IMG/VR virus record: IMGVR_UViG_3300038427_000657
Coordinates: 124,001-188,000 of that record
Source of the DNA: a virus
Length of the DNA: 64,000 bases
Direction: 5' to 3' (one strand)
Shown here piece by piece: positions 50,307 to 58,642 of this stretch. Below the pieces are notes generated by a model. That model saw only the letters and a program-made list of their open reading frames with translations, ran no database searches and was not told where the DNA came from. Positions within the stretch are counted from its first letter, which is position 1, and each line of letters begins with the position of its first letter. Position numbers and translations under genes: made by a program.

Positions 50307-50588
50307 TTACCCTTGGTGTGAACGAGCAATAATTTCCAACGCTAAACCATACTTGTCAATAAATTGAAGTATGTCCTTCATTTCCAATACCGGATTATAA
50401 TCACAGTAAATTTCAAGAGTAGGTTTCATATGTGTAGGATGATTTTCAATAATTTCTGCCCTGCGAAACCACTGTTTAGTTTTGGAATTATCGTAAAATT
50501 CGCCTAAGGCTAATCTAAATCTATCTGGTAACTGTTTGTAATAGTGTGGTAATTCTATTTGGGTTGTTTGTTCTGGTTGATTATCCAT
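50307..50588 (-). CDS. Hypothetical protein, tandem paralogue 1
   Basis: The 93-residue protein is clearly related to the next gene upstream. Both share GEFYD, W..RAE(I/L)IE.HP, KPTL(E/Q)IYC(D/E)Y.P and an ALEI..RS end. Function is unknown. The pair arose by local duplication. Confidence 0.6.
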   Translation of the reverse strand: MDNQPEQTTQIELPHYYKQLPDRFRLALGEFYDNSKTKQWFRRAEIIENHPTHMKPTLEIYCDYNPVLEMKDILQFIDKYGLALEIIARSHQG

Positions 50589-50615
50589 AATTTTTCTTAT
50601 TTTAAATTGACAATG

Positions 50616-50864
50616 TTATGCTTGATTTGAACGAATAAAAATTTCCAATGCTAAATTATAGAGAGCAGAAAATTGAACTAATTCTCTTCTTTCTAATGCG
50701 GGTTCATATTCACAATAAATTTGGAGTGTCGGTTTCAAATGTACAGGATGCATTTCAATTAATTCAGCTCTAGATAACCATTTTCTATCTTTATAGAGGT
50801 CATAAAATTCACCAAGAATTCTTTTTTGTTCTCTACCTTTTGGTAATGTGCGTGGTAATTCCAT
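50616..50864 (-). CDS. Hypothetical protein, tandem paralogue 2
   Basis: The 82-residue paralogue of the preceding entry. It sits 8 bases downstream of the clamp-loader gene and is co-directional with it, so it may be expressed with the replisome genes. Confidence 0.6.
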   Translation of the reverse strand: MELPRTLPKGREQKRILGEFYDLYKDRKWLSRAELIEMHPVHLKPTLQIYCEYEPALERRELVQFSALYNLALEIFIRSNQA

Positions 50865-50872
50865 ATTTTCCT

Positions 50873-51856
50873 TTATTTTAAATGTTTAAGTATTTTATAT
50901 ATACATGCTAAAAATGTTATATCTCTAGCTTTTGGTATAACTAACTCTGCTTGATATATAGAATCAGCTAACTCATATATAATCAATGCTTCTTTTCCTT
51001 TAGCATATTCTTCTACTTTATCAAATAAATATCTATATACTGTTTCTAACGAACCTGCATCAAATTCCGTAGTCATTTGACGAATTTCATTAAATACCCC
51101 AGCTTTATTGGGGTTTTTCAATAAATCTACTAATTTATTCAACATATCCATCTCTACAGCATTTTCTTTAGAAATCTTAATTTTGAGAGAAACATTTCCA
51201 TTTTCATCTTTTGTTTCTACTGTTGATTGTTGAGCAAAGTTAATTATTTTTCTAATATCAGGATAATAAGTATTTATTATAAAAATAATATCTTCTTGTG
51301 TAAACGATATATTTTCACTTTGTAAAATTTCCACCAACCTTAAAGCTACATCTTTTTTTGATATTGGTTTAATTTCAAATGATTGAACCCTAGAAGAAAT
51401 TGGAGCAATCATTTTTTCCACAAAATTACATGTGAGAATAAATCTTGTATGAGCTGAATAAGCCTCCAGCATATTTCTAAGAACACCTTGAGCATCAGCA
51501 GTTAATCTATCAGCTTCATCAAGAATAATAACTTTAAGAGGCTTAAACCCTGCTGAAGAAGCATAATTCTTCATTTGGATTCTTACATCTTCAACTCCAT
51601 TTTGGTCTGAAGCATTAATATAAAGATAATCACAATTAATATTTTTTGTTAGAAGCTTAGCCAGTGAAGTTTTACCTGTTCCAGCAGGGCCAAATAAAAG
51701 AATATGCGGAATGTCATTCTTCTGAATATATTGATTGATTTTCTCTTTAACACTTTCATTCCCAATATATTCATCCATTGTGGATGGTCTATATTTTTCC
51801 ACCCACAATGAATGGTCTTTTTTGAGGGGTTTACTATATTCAACCAAGAAATCCAT
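50873..51856 (-). CDS. Clamp-loader ATPase subunit (RFC small-subunit / gp44-like)
   Basis: The 327-residue AAA+ protein has Walker A GPAGTGKTS (56-64), Walker B with DEAD (113-116), sensor 1 Asn144 and the SSRVQ arginine-finger motif (154-158). The N-terminus VEKYRPSTMDEYIG is typical of RFC-type loaders. It would open and place the sliding clamp encoded just upstream. No gp62-like small subunit is obvious. Confidence 0.9.
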   Translation of the reverse strand: MDFLVEYSKPLKKDHSLWVEKYRPSTMDEYIGNESVKEKINQYIQKNDIPHILLFGPAGTGKTSLAKLLTKNINCDYLYINASDQNGVEDVRIQMKNYASSAGFKPLKVIILDEADRLTADAQGVLRNMLEAYSAHTRFILTCNFVEKMIAPISSRVQSFEIKPISKKDVALRLVEILQSENISFTQEDIIFIINTYYPDIRKIINFAQQSTVETKDENGNVSLKIKISKENAVEMDMLNKLVDLLKNPNKAGVFNEIRQMTTEFDAGSLETVYRYLFDKVEEYAKGKEALIIYELADSIYQAELVIPKARDITFLACIYKILKHLK

Positions 51857-51858
51857 AA

Positions 51859-52035
51859 TTACACGAACTTAACTTTTTTAGCAATGACTTTGGATTTCAG
51901 AACACGTCTGAGTCCGGGTAGTTCTTCTCTTATTTGTTTCTTTGTAAGAATTTCTTGAAACCACGGGCCAATCCACTCACCGTGACTCTTGTAAAACAAA
52001 CCATAGTATTTTTGTGTATTTTTATTTATTTTCAT
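51859..52035 (-). CDS. Small basic protein between clamp and clamp loader (58 aa)
   Basis: ATG at 52035, preceded by GGAATAA, opens 58 codons whose stop lies 2 bases before the clamp-loader ATG. The product is strongly basic with an aromatic N-terminus (YYGLFYKSHGEWIGPWF) and a Lys-rich end. Its position suggests a replication accessory role, unproven. Confidence 0.6.
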   Translation of the reverse strand: MKINKNTQKYYGLFYKSHGEWIGPWFQEILTKKQIREELPGLRRVLKSKVIAKKVKFV

Positions 52036-52049
52036 ATTTATTCCATTTT

Positions 52050-52802
52050 TTAATCTTCTACATCAATTTTAACTAAATAATATTGACTCTTAAATCCACT
52101 ATCATTAAAAGCTATACTAGCCAATCCAGCTTCTGACACGTTTAGAACTGGATTATTCACTTCACCATTAGCAGATAAAATTTCTTTAAGATGCTTGGCA
52201 CTAAAACTTATTGGATTTTTCACTATATCTTTACCAGCAGTAGCAGTGACTTCCATAGCAATTCTATCTGACAAATTTTTTTGTTTATAACCTAATACCA
52301 TTTCCAATTTCTGTTTCTTTTTACTCATAATAAGGGTAAATAAGGCATCCTTATCATCAATAGCACCAAATGATTTATTAAAAGCATCAATAAATTCAGG
52401 TGTAAAAACAATTTCTACCGTAAATGGTGGAACATTCTTCATAGTTGGAACAGGGTCAATAACATCAACGCCAGCTGTTACATAGTTGATTCCGATTTTT
52501 CCATCTTCGGCAATTAGTTGACGAACTCTTGTCACATCGTTTTCATCAATATCCAACGATAAGGCAATATTATCTGCGAGAGGCGACAACATTTTTTTAA
52601 GTTTGTTGGTGTCTGATATACCTATTTCTATACCGCTAAAGAATGTAGCCGCTTTTTCCAACTGAACAGAAGTGAACAACTTCCTATCAGAAGTCATCGC
52701 GGTTACTGACAAATCGTTGTTATTATTAGACCAAAGAACGCCCTCGATGGTACCGCCCAAATTATATTTTTTAATAAATGTTTCAATGTGTTTCTTTTCC
52801 AT
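52050..52802 (-). CDS. DNA sliding clamp
   Basis: From ATG 52802 (GGAG 8 bases upstream) the protein is 250 residues. Length, position before the clamp loader, alternating strand pattern and the block LFTLIMSKKKQKLEMVLGYK suit a PCNA/gp45-like clamp. Sequence identity to known clamps is low, so the call leans on context. A TTG at 52817 is rejected as start because it overlaps the RBS. Confidence 0.7.
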   Translation of the reverse strand: MEKKHIETFIKKYNLGGTIEGVLWSNNNNDLSVTAMTSDRKLFTSVQLEKAATFFSGIEIGISDTNKLKKMLSPLADNIALSLDIDENDVTRVRQLIAEDGKIGINYVTAGVDVIDPVPTMKNVPPFTVEIVFTPEFIDAFNKSFGAIDDKDALFTLIMSKKKQKLEMVLGYKQKNLSDRIAMEVTATAGKDIVKNPISFSAKHLKEILSANGEVNNPVLNVSEAGLASIAFNDSGFKSQYYLVKIDVED

Positions 52803-52820
52803 ATTTATATTCTCCAATTT

Positions 52821-52836
52821 TGGTAATATATTACCA
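52821..52836. promoter_or_regulatory. Palindrome over the clamp promoter -10 box
   Basis: TGGTAATATATTACCA is a perfect 16-base inverted repeat that includes the -10 box TAATAT of the clamp promoter. This is a possible operator. Confidence 0.5.
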
Positions 52837-52856
52837 TACGTTTTATTCTTTGTCTA
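52828..52856 (-). promoter_or_regulatory. Promoter of the clamp / clamp-loader operon
   Basis: TAGACA (52851-52856), 17-base spacer, TAATAT (52828-52833). The leader of about 20 bases carries a Shine-Dalgarno GGAG, unlike the leaderless units. Confidence 0.6.
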
Positions 52857-52860
52857 TTTT

Positions 52861-53283
52861 TTATATTTTATTTAGTAATTCTGGTGTTTCAAAAATGTTA
52901 CCTATTATTTTATCAACAACTAATAATAATCCATTTGGTTTTTCATCAATAAATCTAACCGTCACAATAGGAAGACATATTTCATTGACTATAATTCTAA
53001 ATCCACCAAATTCGTTTAAGTAAATTATTGAACCTTTGGATTGGTATATAGTTTCTATGATATCTCCTTCATAAATTTCTTTGCTATGTTTATCTTTAAG
53101 ACCGGTATATTGTTGGATGGCCAGACTTCGCCTTACACCATAACTATCAATAACTCTATTTATCAAAAGATTACCATTTTCATCATCTTCATAAAAAATA
53201 CTCTGTTCATTAAAAATATCCTTTGGATAAAGCATTTTCTTTTCAACATCATCCCAAACTCTAAATTTTATTTCTCTGTTCAT
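52861..53283 (-). CDS. YopX family protein
   Basis: The 140-residue protein starts REIKFRVWDDVEKKML and later has LAIQQYTGLKDKHSKEIYEGDII, the defining blocks of the YopX family found in many phages. The function is unknown. It overlaps the macro-domain gene by 4 bases. Confidence 0.88.
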   Translation of the reverse strand: MNREIKFRVWDDVEKKMLYPKDIFNEQSIFYEDDENGNLLINRVIDSYGVRRSLAIQQYTGLKDKHSKEIYEGDIIETIYQSKGSIIYLNEFGGFRIIVNEICLPIVTVRFIDEKPNGLLLVVDKIIGNIFETPELLNKI

Positions 53284-53825
53284 ATAAATGAATCCAATGT
53301 AACTTCTTGTTTTTTTGGTTGTTCATCAGGTAAACACAAATTGATAATTATCTGAAATTTTTCAGCGAATGGTTTAAGTTCTTCTTCAATCAATTTTTTC
53401 AATTCAATTCTGTCTGGCGGCGGTGTAAATCCCTCCACTTTTCCATATGGGCCTCTTCTTCCATTCTTTCCTCCGAGTAAAGGCATATTTACTGATTTAA
53501 TGTCATTCTCCAATATAGCAAGTTTTAACGATTTAATTGATGATTCAATCCATTCAAGAGTACTCCAATAATGCCAATCATTTTTTACTGCTAATCCAAG
53601 AAGATAAATCTGATGTTCGTGGTCAAAATAAGTGTAACAATCACCGGGACGAATTGCATGTTTAGAGCATAGTTCTTTATAATGTTCAAACATCAAAGGA
53701 TAACGTTTCTTAAACTCCAAAGCAATACCAGCGCCCATTATACCCACACAGTTAATGGTATTGACATAAGCATCAGCAGGTGTATCAAAAATGGATTTAT
53801 AACCTATTGTAAATTTTTCACTCAT
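53280..53825 (-). CDS. Macro-domain (ADP-ribose binding/hydrolysing) protein
   Basis: From ATG 53825 (181 residues) the protein has VNTINCVGIMGAGIALEFKKRYP (starting at residue 21), the ADP-ribose binding loop of macro domains, and a late PLLGG. The form of the loop is closest to the TARG1/DarG subgroup, which removes ADP-ribose from DNA or protein. Phage macro domains could reverse host ADP-ribosylation defence or process RNA-repair by-products. No toxin partner lies next to it. Confidence 0.82.
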   Translation of the reverse strand: MSEKFTIGYKSIFDTPADAYVNTINCVGIMGAGIALEFKKRYPLMFEHYKELCSKHAIRPGDCYTYFDHEHQIYLLGLAVKNDWHYWSTLEWIESSIKSLKLAILENDIKSVNMPLLGGKNGRRGPYGKVEGFTPPPDRIELKKLIEEELKPFAEKFQIIINLCLPDEQPKKQEVTLDSFI

Positions 53826-53836
53826 TAAAACTATAA

Positions 53837-54154
53837 TTAACAGCTTTTTTCCCAAACAAGATTACGGGATTGAACTCTCTTCCAACCTTTTCGGTAAATC
53901 AATTCAAATTCAGAAACGTCACCATATTCGTCAATCATATCAAAAGTCCATTGTTCGGGAATCCATCCGATTCCACCATCACCATCATTGTATCCCGGTA
54001 TCAGTGTAGCTTTAACAACTTTAAGTTCAAGATTGCATTTACCACCTTCAGGTTTTAATTTTGTCACTGGAGCTACAATTTCATAAGGAATATTAAATCC
54101 TTTACCACGAGCTATATCTCCAACCATTGCTTCTGTTCCATCTTTATAATGCAT
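53837..54154 (-). CDS. Conserved small phage protein
   Basis: The 105-residue protein begins YKDGTEAMVGDIARGKGFNIP, a beta-barrel start shared by many short phage proteins of unknown function. Two Cys residues occur. It precedes the macro-domain gene. Confidence 0.6.
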   Translation of the reverse strand: MHYKDGTEAMVGDIARGKGFNIPYEIVAPVTKLKPEGGKCNLELKVVKATLIPGYNDGDGGIGWIPEQWTFDMIDEYGDVSEFELIYRKGWKRVQSRNLVWEKSC

Positions 54155-54165
54155 ATTTCCTTTTA

Positions 54166-54963
54166 TTATCCAAAAAATTGATTTTCTTCCCTTTTATAAG
54201 AATTGACATTCTTTTTATTTATATTGACCATTCCCAAATCAATTTTTGGCAATTCTTTAATTAGTTCATAACCACCATCAATTTGTTTTTTCCATTCTAA
54301 ATCTTCTTCTTTAGGATAATCTATTGTCCATCTAACAGTAGATTTGTCAAGCATTTTTCTAGCCATTTTAGATAAAGGCATAATATATCTGAATTGTTTT
54401 CCTCTTATTCTAGTGATTCCTTTCAATTTCATAAAATCTCGGGTCAACCAGAATATCTTTTCTTTATTACAAAACTTAGCATTCTCTATACAAAGATTAT
54501 GTGAGGTTCTTGGATGAATTTTCTCCCCATCAGGGCTAATATAAATATCCGTCCAAATGAAACCACCATAATAGAAATTTGCTGATTGATACACATAACC
54601 AACTTTACCAACAATACCATCAGCCCATGTATATAGAAATAGCTTTTCTGGCAAATGTATTTTTATCCATTTGATAATTGCAGATAACATTTGTGATTCA
54701 GAATTTTTGGGCATTTCAGGAAGCATACACATCTTACCAATTTCATAATAGTCCTTGGTTGTAAGACCGGGAAAAAGTTTATTGATAGTTTGGCGGGGTT
54801 GCGTTCCCCATCCAAGAGTTAGTACACCAACCATCTTATCACCAATAAATACACCAAGATAATGCTTGGTAAGTTTAGGCATTACCTTGGAATAGTGATG
54901 TTGTTGAACTAATTTAGCTGCGGTAAATTTATTTACTTCTTTGATTGTGTAATCAAACTTCAT
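54166..54963 (-). CDS. Mom-like GNAT-fold protein
   Basis: The 265-residue protein has VQQHHYSKVMP (19-29), YLGVFIGDKMVGVLTLGWG and a KMCMLPEMPKNSESQMLS block. This is the arrangement of the Mom / GNAT-related family. Phage Mu Mom adds a carbamoylmethyl group to adenine and so protects DNA from restriction. Modification here is inferred. It fits with three methyltransferases in the window. Confidence 0.7.
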   Translation of the reverse strand: MKFDYTIKEVNKFTAAKLVQQHHYSKVMPKLTKHYLGVFIGDKMVGVLTLGWGTQPRQTINKLFPGLTTKDYYEIGKMCMLPEMPKNSESQMLSAIIKWIKIHLPEKLFLYTWADGIVGKVGYVYQSANFYYGGFIWTDIYISPDGEKIHPRTSHNLCIENAKFCNKEKIFWLTRDFMKLKGITRIRGKQFRYIMPLSKMARKMLDKSTVRWTIDYPKEEDLEWKKQIDGGYELIKELPKIDLGMVNINKKNVNSYKREENQFFG

Positions 54964-55193
54964 TTTAAAATTAGGTCAATATTTAAAATTTGATTGTCTA
55001 TATTTTTTGGAGAATTATTTGACCTGTCCATTATAACTTTATATTGATTTGGAAAACAATTATTTATTAATTTTTGGACTGATTTTTCAATTTTTGACAA
55101 AGTGATATCATCTATAGGCTCTCCTATATACTTTTCCATACATTTACCAATTTCTTTTTCAATTTTACTTAATTTTTTACTTTTTATTTTCAT
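54960..55193 (-). CDS. Small helical hypothetical protein
   Basis: A 77-residue Lys- and Ile-rich protein without motif. It overlaps both neighbours by 4 bases in an operon with the Mom-like and nuclease-like genes. Confidence 0.55.
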   Translation of the reverse strand: MKIKSKKLSKIEKEIGKCMEKYIGEPIDDITLSKIEKSVQKLINNCFPNQYKVIMDRSNNSPKNIDNQILNIDLILK

Positions 55194-55675
55194 ATTTTAT
55201 GTTCTTTAAGAAGAACAGATTTTAAACTATCTCTTGGAATCTTAAATCCCAACGCTTTATAACATCCACCATTCTTATCTACATTTGGTATTGAAATTTG
55301 TTTGAGTTCATTTTCTCTTATGAACTTATCCAAACATTCACACAATGAAACAGGGTCAAACCAAAAGAATACTTTATTTTTAATAAAATAATAAACAAAA
55401 TAATCAACGTTATGTTCTTTTGAACGCCAAGGACCACCCAAATCACTTTTATTTCCTGAAACTGTATATTGTTCCATGAAAAAATTTGGGGTTTTATTCA
55501 TGTCATAATTATCAGTCTTTAATTCTATAGTCTTACCATTATTAAGAAGAAAGTCAATACGAAAATTATCTAAACTTTTTTTAGGTTCAAGCTTTTCATA
55601 AATCCTCATAAAATCGGTTTCTCCATTGTTACCGATTTTTAATTGGTCATCAAAATTGAAAATTTTATCTGACAT
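55190..55675 (-). CDS. PD-(D/E)XK-like nuclease
   Basis: The 161-residue protein has Glu19 in NNGETDFMRIY, Asp41 in NFRIDFLL and Glu51-x-Lys53 in TIELKTD, the spaced E...D...ExK core of PD-(D/E)XK nucleases such as Holliday junction resolvases. It is probably a structure-specific or repair nuclease; the substrate is unknown. Confidence 0.65.
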   Translation of the reverse strand: MSDKIFNFDDQLKIGNNGETDFMRIYEKLEPKKSLDNFRIDFLLNNGKTIELKTDNYDMNKTPNFFMEQYTVSGNKSDLGGPWRSKEHNVDYFVYYFIKNKVFFWFDPVSLCECLDKFIRENELKQISIPNVDKNGGCYKALGFKIPRDSLKSVLLKEHKI

Positions 55676-55677
55676 AA

Positions 55678-56019
55678 TTAACCAGCATCAAATATCGTAT
55701 TGCCATCAATTTCCTCAACAGGTTTAGCAGGCAAAGGAAGTGGTTCACTTGATTGAATACACTTAAATCTTGGTCTAAAATCGCCATCACCATCTGCATA
55801 TATTGATATTCTTCTTGAACTTCCCAGTTTACCCAATTTTTCCATATGATAAAGCATTCCCAAAAAATGAGGAACCCACTTATCTTTCATTTCACATTCA
55901 ATTGTTATTTTCATATTTTTATTTGTATTAATCATACCTACTCCTGAAATCAAGATAGGAATCGTTGTAGGAATTTTTAACCTACCTACAGGCTTATATG
56001 TTTTCCCATGTTTTTTCAT
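55678..56019 (-). CDS. Hypothetical protein
   Basis: ATG at 56019 overlaps the upstream stop by 4 bases, giving 113 residues. An internal ATG at 55914 starts a more conserved-looking beta-rich part (KITIECEMKDKWVPHFLGML, then RRISIYADGDGDFRPRF). No family name is known to me. Confidence 0.55.
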   Translation of the reverse strand: MKKHGKTYKPVGRLKIPTTIPILISGVGMINTNKNMKITIECEMKDKWVPHFLGMLYHMEKLGKLGSSRRISIYADGDGDFRPRFKCIQSSEPLPLPAKPVEEIDGNTIFDAG

Positions 56020-56204
56020 TTCAATGTCTTTCCAATGCTTGGATGTTTGTGAACTTCTTCACGAATAATTGCATCCAACCGTGAATTCACGCGAATAAAA
56101 AATTCACTACCAACTCTAGTAAATCTACCTGCTCTGATTGATTTACTCAATTTAAGAGCCATTCGTTTAATCGCTTGTCGATTGATTAAAGGTGTCATAT
56201 TCAT
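56016..56204 (-). CDS. Small basic helical protein
   Basis: The 62-residue protein is very basic and all-helical (KRMALKLSKSIRAGRFTRVG, then VNSRLDAIIREEVHKHPSIG). I have seen a similar short family ending HPSxGKTL in phages and bacteria. It could bind DNA. It heads its own near-leaderless transcript. Confidence 0.55.
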   Translation of the reverse strand: MNMTPLINRQAIKRMALKLSKSIRAGRFTRVGSEFFIRVNSRLDAIIREEVHKHPSIGKTLK

Positions 56205-56212
56205 AATAGTAC

Positions 56213-56241
56213 ATTATATCACAAATAATGTATTTAGTCAA
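56213..56241 (-). promoter_or_regulatory. Sigma70-like promoter, near-leaderless
   Basis: TTGACT (56236-56241), 17-base spacer, TATAAT (56213-56218), 8 bases to the ATG at 56204. The -35 box overlaps the 3' end of the methyltransferase gene. Confidence 0.75.
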
Positions 56242-57844
56242 CACCACTTTTTTCAATCTGAAAATCAAATAACTCTGTTAGAACTTCAACATAACTATTT
56301 TCCAACGGAGTTCCATTTTTCTTTAAATCAATAATCGACTTAACATAATCTATTATTTTATGTTTTGTAGAATCTGAAACCCATATAGGATATGGAAGTT
56401 TTTCAACATCTTTTCCCTGAATATTTCTGGTATGATTTATAACATTTTTGAGAATATCATTTGCCATGGAAGTTAAAAGCCACCCCATAATAAAGAATAA
56501 TTCGTCTTTTTCAACACCATTTTTCAGAAATCCACATGGGCACCCACTATCCAAAATATAACCTTTTGGCAAATATCTTGGGTTGATTTTAGAACCTATT
56601 AGATTCCATGTAATTCCTTCTCTTCCAAAGAAGGGCAATCCCCCTATACCATGAAGATACCAATTTCCATTTTTTTTAAACATTTTAACCGCTTCACCAT
56701 CATTTCTCCAATAAATTACATATTTTGGTTCTACATATACATCACCGGGGACCATTTTATTATAATATTTATAGTAATCATTTGGAATCATTATTGATTC
56801 AGGTACTGTTAAAGGTTCAATTTTGACATCTTTTTTTGTTTCTCCCATTTGTTCTTTGTGTGTGATTTTTACTTTTTGTGATTCTGATAACTTATTAAAA
56901 TGTGCTCTATTCAATTCATCTTTTAATGTAATCGGTTTATTATAAAATGTAAAGTTGTATGGCTCTATTATTTTATCATCAACTATTTCTCTGACAAAAT
57001 ATTCATTTTTTCCTATAGTCATCCCACTACTACAAATAATATAAGTTGATAAATGAGGGCCTATAAAATATTTCATGTATTCATTAACATTTCCCCAAGA
57101 CAAATTCCCTATTTTTTCCATATCCTTTTTGAAGATTTTTTGTCCAAAGACTTCAATATAGTTAGATTCTTTTTTATTTGATTTTATGAAATCAATAATT
57201 ACCATGCCATAATTGGTTTCCTCTGAAAATTCAGGCAATTCTTTGATTGACACAAGTCCTTCTTGCATTAAAAAATTCCGTAATCCGCACATGGTTTTTA
57301 TTGTAAGAAAAGTATCACTACATATAAATGATAATTTTCCTTCTACTTCCAACATTCCTACACTTTTTACTAAAAAATATGAATAACTTTCTCTTTTTAT
57401 AGTTTTTCCATATCTTTTACCATATAATTCTTCTAATTTATTTTGATATTTAATTGGTATAGTTCCCCCAAACGGTGGATTTCCCAAAATATGTTTGAAA
57501 AATATTCCATCAAAATTATGCAGTAAAAAATCCTCATTAATAAGATGGTGTTTTTCAGGTATTTTACCAAATTCTTTTTTTATATTCAGTAAACACTTGT
57601 TATAAAGAATTGGGTCTAATTCTATGCCGTATATGTGGTCAAATACATTATCCAGATTATAGTCATATATGGGCATCAATTTTTTTGCTATCTCTATAAT
57701 AAAAGAGCCATCACCGAAAGATGGCTCTAAAATATTCTCTTCTTTCTTAATGTCATTTCCTATTACTTTCTGTGCCAATAATCTGGGGGTCATAAATTGA
57801 CCCATTTGACGTTTATTATTCCTTTGGTGCTTCCGTGTTCTCAT
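56234..57844 (-). CDS. N6-adenine DNA methyltransferase (Eco57I/TaqI-like)
   Basis: The 536-residue protein has GQFMTPRLLA (15-24), SAM motif I LEPSFGDGSF (39-48), the acidic motif YGIELDP and catalytic NPPF (122-125). The C-terminal 350 residues are compatible with a target-recognition domain. This is the gamma-class architecture of type II or IIG enzymes. It overlaps the upstream gene of unknown function by 29 bases, so the two are translated together, as restriction and modification partners often are. Confidence 0.82.
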   Translation of the reverse strand: MRTRKHQRNNKRQMGQFMTPRLLAQKVIGNDIKKEENILEPSFGDGSFIIEIAKKLMPIYDYNLDNVFDHIYGIELDPILYNKCLLNIKKEFGKIPEKHHLINEDFLLHNFDGIFFKHILGNPPFGGTIPIKYQNKLEELYGKRYGKTIKRESYSYFLVKSVGMLEVEGKLSFICSDTFLTIKTMCGLRNFLMQEGLVSIKELPEFSEETNYGMVIIDFIKSNKKESNYIEVFGQKIFKKDMEKIGNLSWGNVNEYMKYFIGPHLSTYIICSSGMTIGKNEYFVREIVDDKIIEPYNFTFYNKPITLKDELNRAHFNKLSESQKVKITHKEQMGETKKDVKIEPLTVPESIMIPNDYYKYYNKMVPGDVYVEPKYVIYWRNDGEAVKMFKKNGNWYLHGIGGLPFFGREGITWNLIGSKINPRYLPKGYILDSGCPCGFLKNGVEKDELFFIMGWLLTSMANDILKNVINHTRNIQGKDVEKLPYPIWVSDSTKHKIIDYVKSIIDLKKNGTPLENSYVEVLTELFDFQIEKSGVD

Positions 57845-58538
57845 AAGAAGGTTTCAACGCCAATTTTTTCTTAAGTAAATTCTCTTCAAGTTTGGAATAT
57901 TTCTTTTCTCTTTTTTCGTAAAATTTTTCTCTTTTTGGTTTGGATATAAGTTCCAATAAATAATCAATAGATTCTGTTGGCGAAAGTTTTGTATGATTTG
58001 GTTCTTTTAACCATTTGTAATATCTACTTTTATCAAGCATTAATTGTCCATGACCAAAATCAAATCGGCAAACTGGAAGAAGTTCACTAAACAATTCATG
58101 AAAGTTGACAGAAACTTTACCATCTATTAAATTGACAATAAGAAACCAATAAGCTTTTATTTGACCATCGATATATTGGGTAGCGTATTTAGAGAGAGAT
58201 GAAAGATTAGGTCCACCATCTTTTTCAGACACACATGCTGCTTTTACATTACCCGGTTGGTCAGGAAAATCTTTTAGTTTGTAATCTGGTTCCTTTCTAA
58301 CTCCCTTTCCTTGCTTCTTAGGTTTTGGTTGGCCTTTATTGGGACCTATTTTATATATGTCAATAAATTCTTCATATTTGCCCCCATAAGCATTATACAA
58401 TTTTTCACGGACAATTCTTTCAACCTCTGGAGCAACATGATGTCCCTTTTCAAGAGAAGGGCCTGATTGAGCAATAGCATTAAGTTCTAGGTCTGATTCT
58501 AGTAAGTCTTTGAGTTCTTTTTCAGTTGGATAATTCAT
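57816..58538 (-). CDS. Unknown protein coupled to methyltransferase, possible restriction subunit
   Basis: The 240-residue protein has a conserved-looking core (GNVKAACVSEKDGGPNLSSL, then a YATQYIDGQIKAYWFLIVNLIDGKVS strand region) and a charged helical C-terminus. No clear PD-(D/E)XK signature can be confirmed by eye. Context alone (own promoter, first gene, 29-base overlap with the methyltransferase) suggests a restriction or specificity partner. It could instead be an unrelated accessory factor. Confidence 0.45.
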   Translation of the reverse strand: MNYPTEKELKDLLESDLELNAIAQSGPSLEKGHHVAPEVERIVREKLYNAYGGKYEEFIDIYKIGPNKGQPKPKKQGKGVRKEPDYKLKDFPDQPGNVKAACVSEKDGGPNLSSLSKYATQYIDGQIKAYWFLIVNLIDGKVSVNFHELFSELLPVCRFDFGHGQLMLDKSRYYKWLKEPNHTKLSPTESIDYLLELISKPKREKFYEKREKKYSKLEENLLKKKLALKPSYENTEAPKE

Positions 58539-58574
58539 AATTTATATACTTTGTTTTATTTTCAACATCGTATT

Positions 58575-58603
58575 ATTGTAACTTCTTTTCAAAGTTACGT
58601 CAA
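58575..58603 (-). promoter_or_regulatory. Promoter of the methyltransferase operon
   Basis: TTGACG (58598-58603), 17-base spacer, TACAAT (58575-58580). The leader is about 30 bases and AT-rich. Confidence 0.65.
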
Positions 58604-58642
58604 TATTATAATAGATTATTCATTCCATCATAATATAGAATG

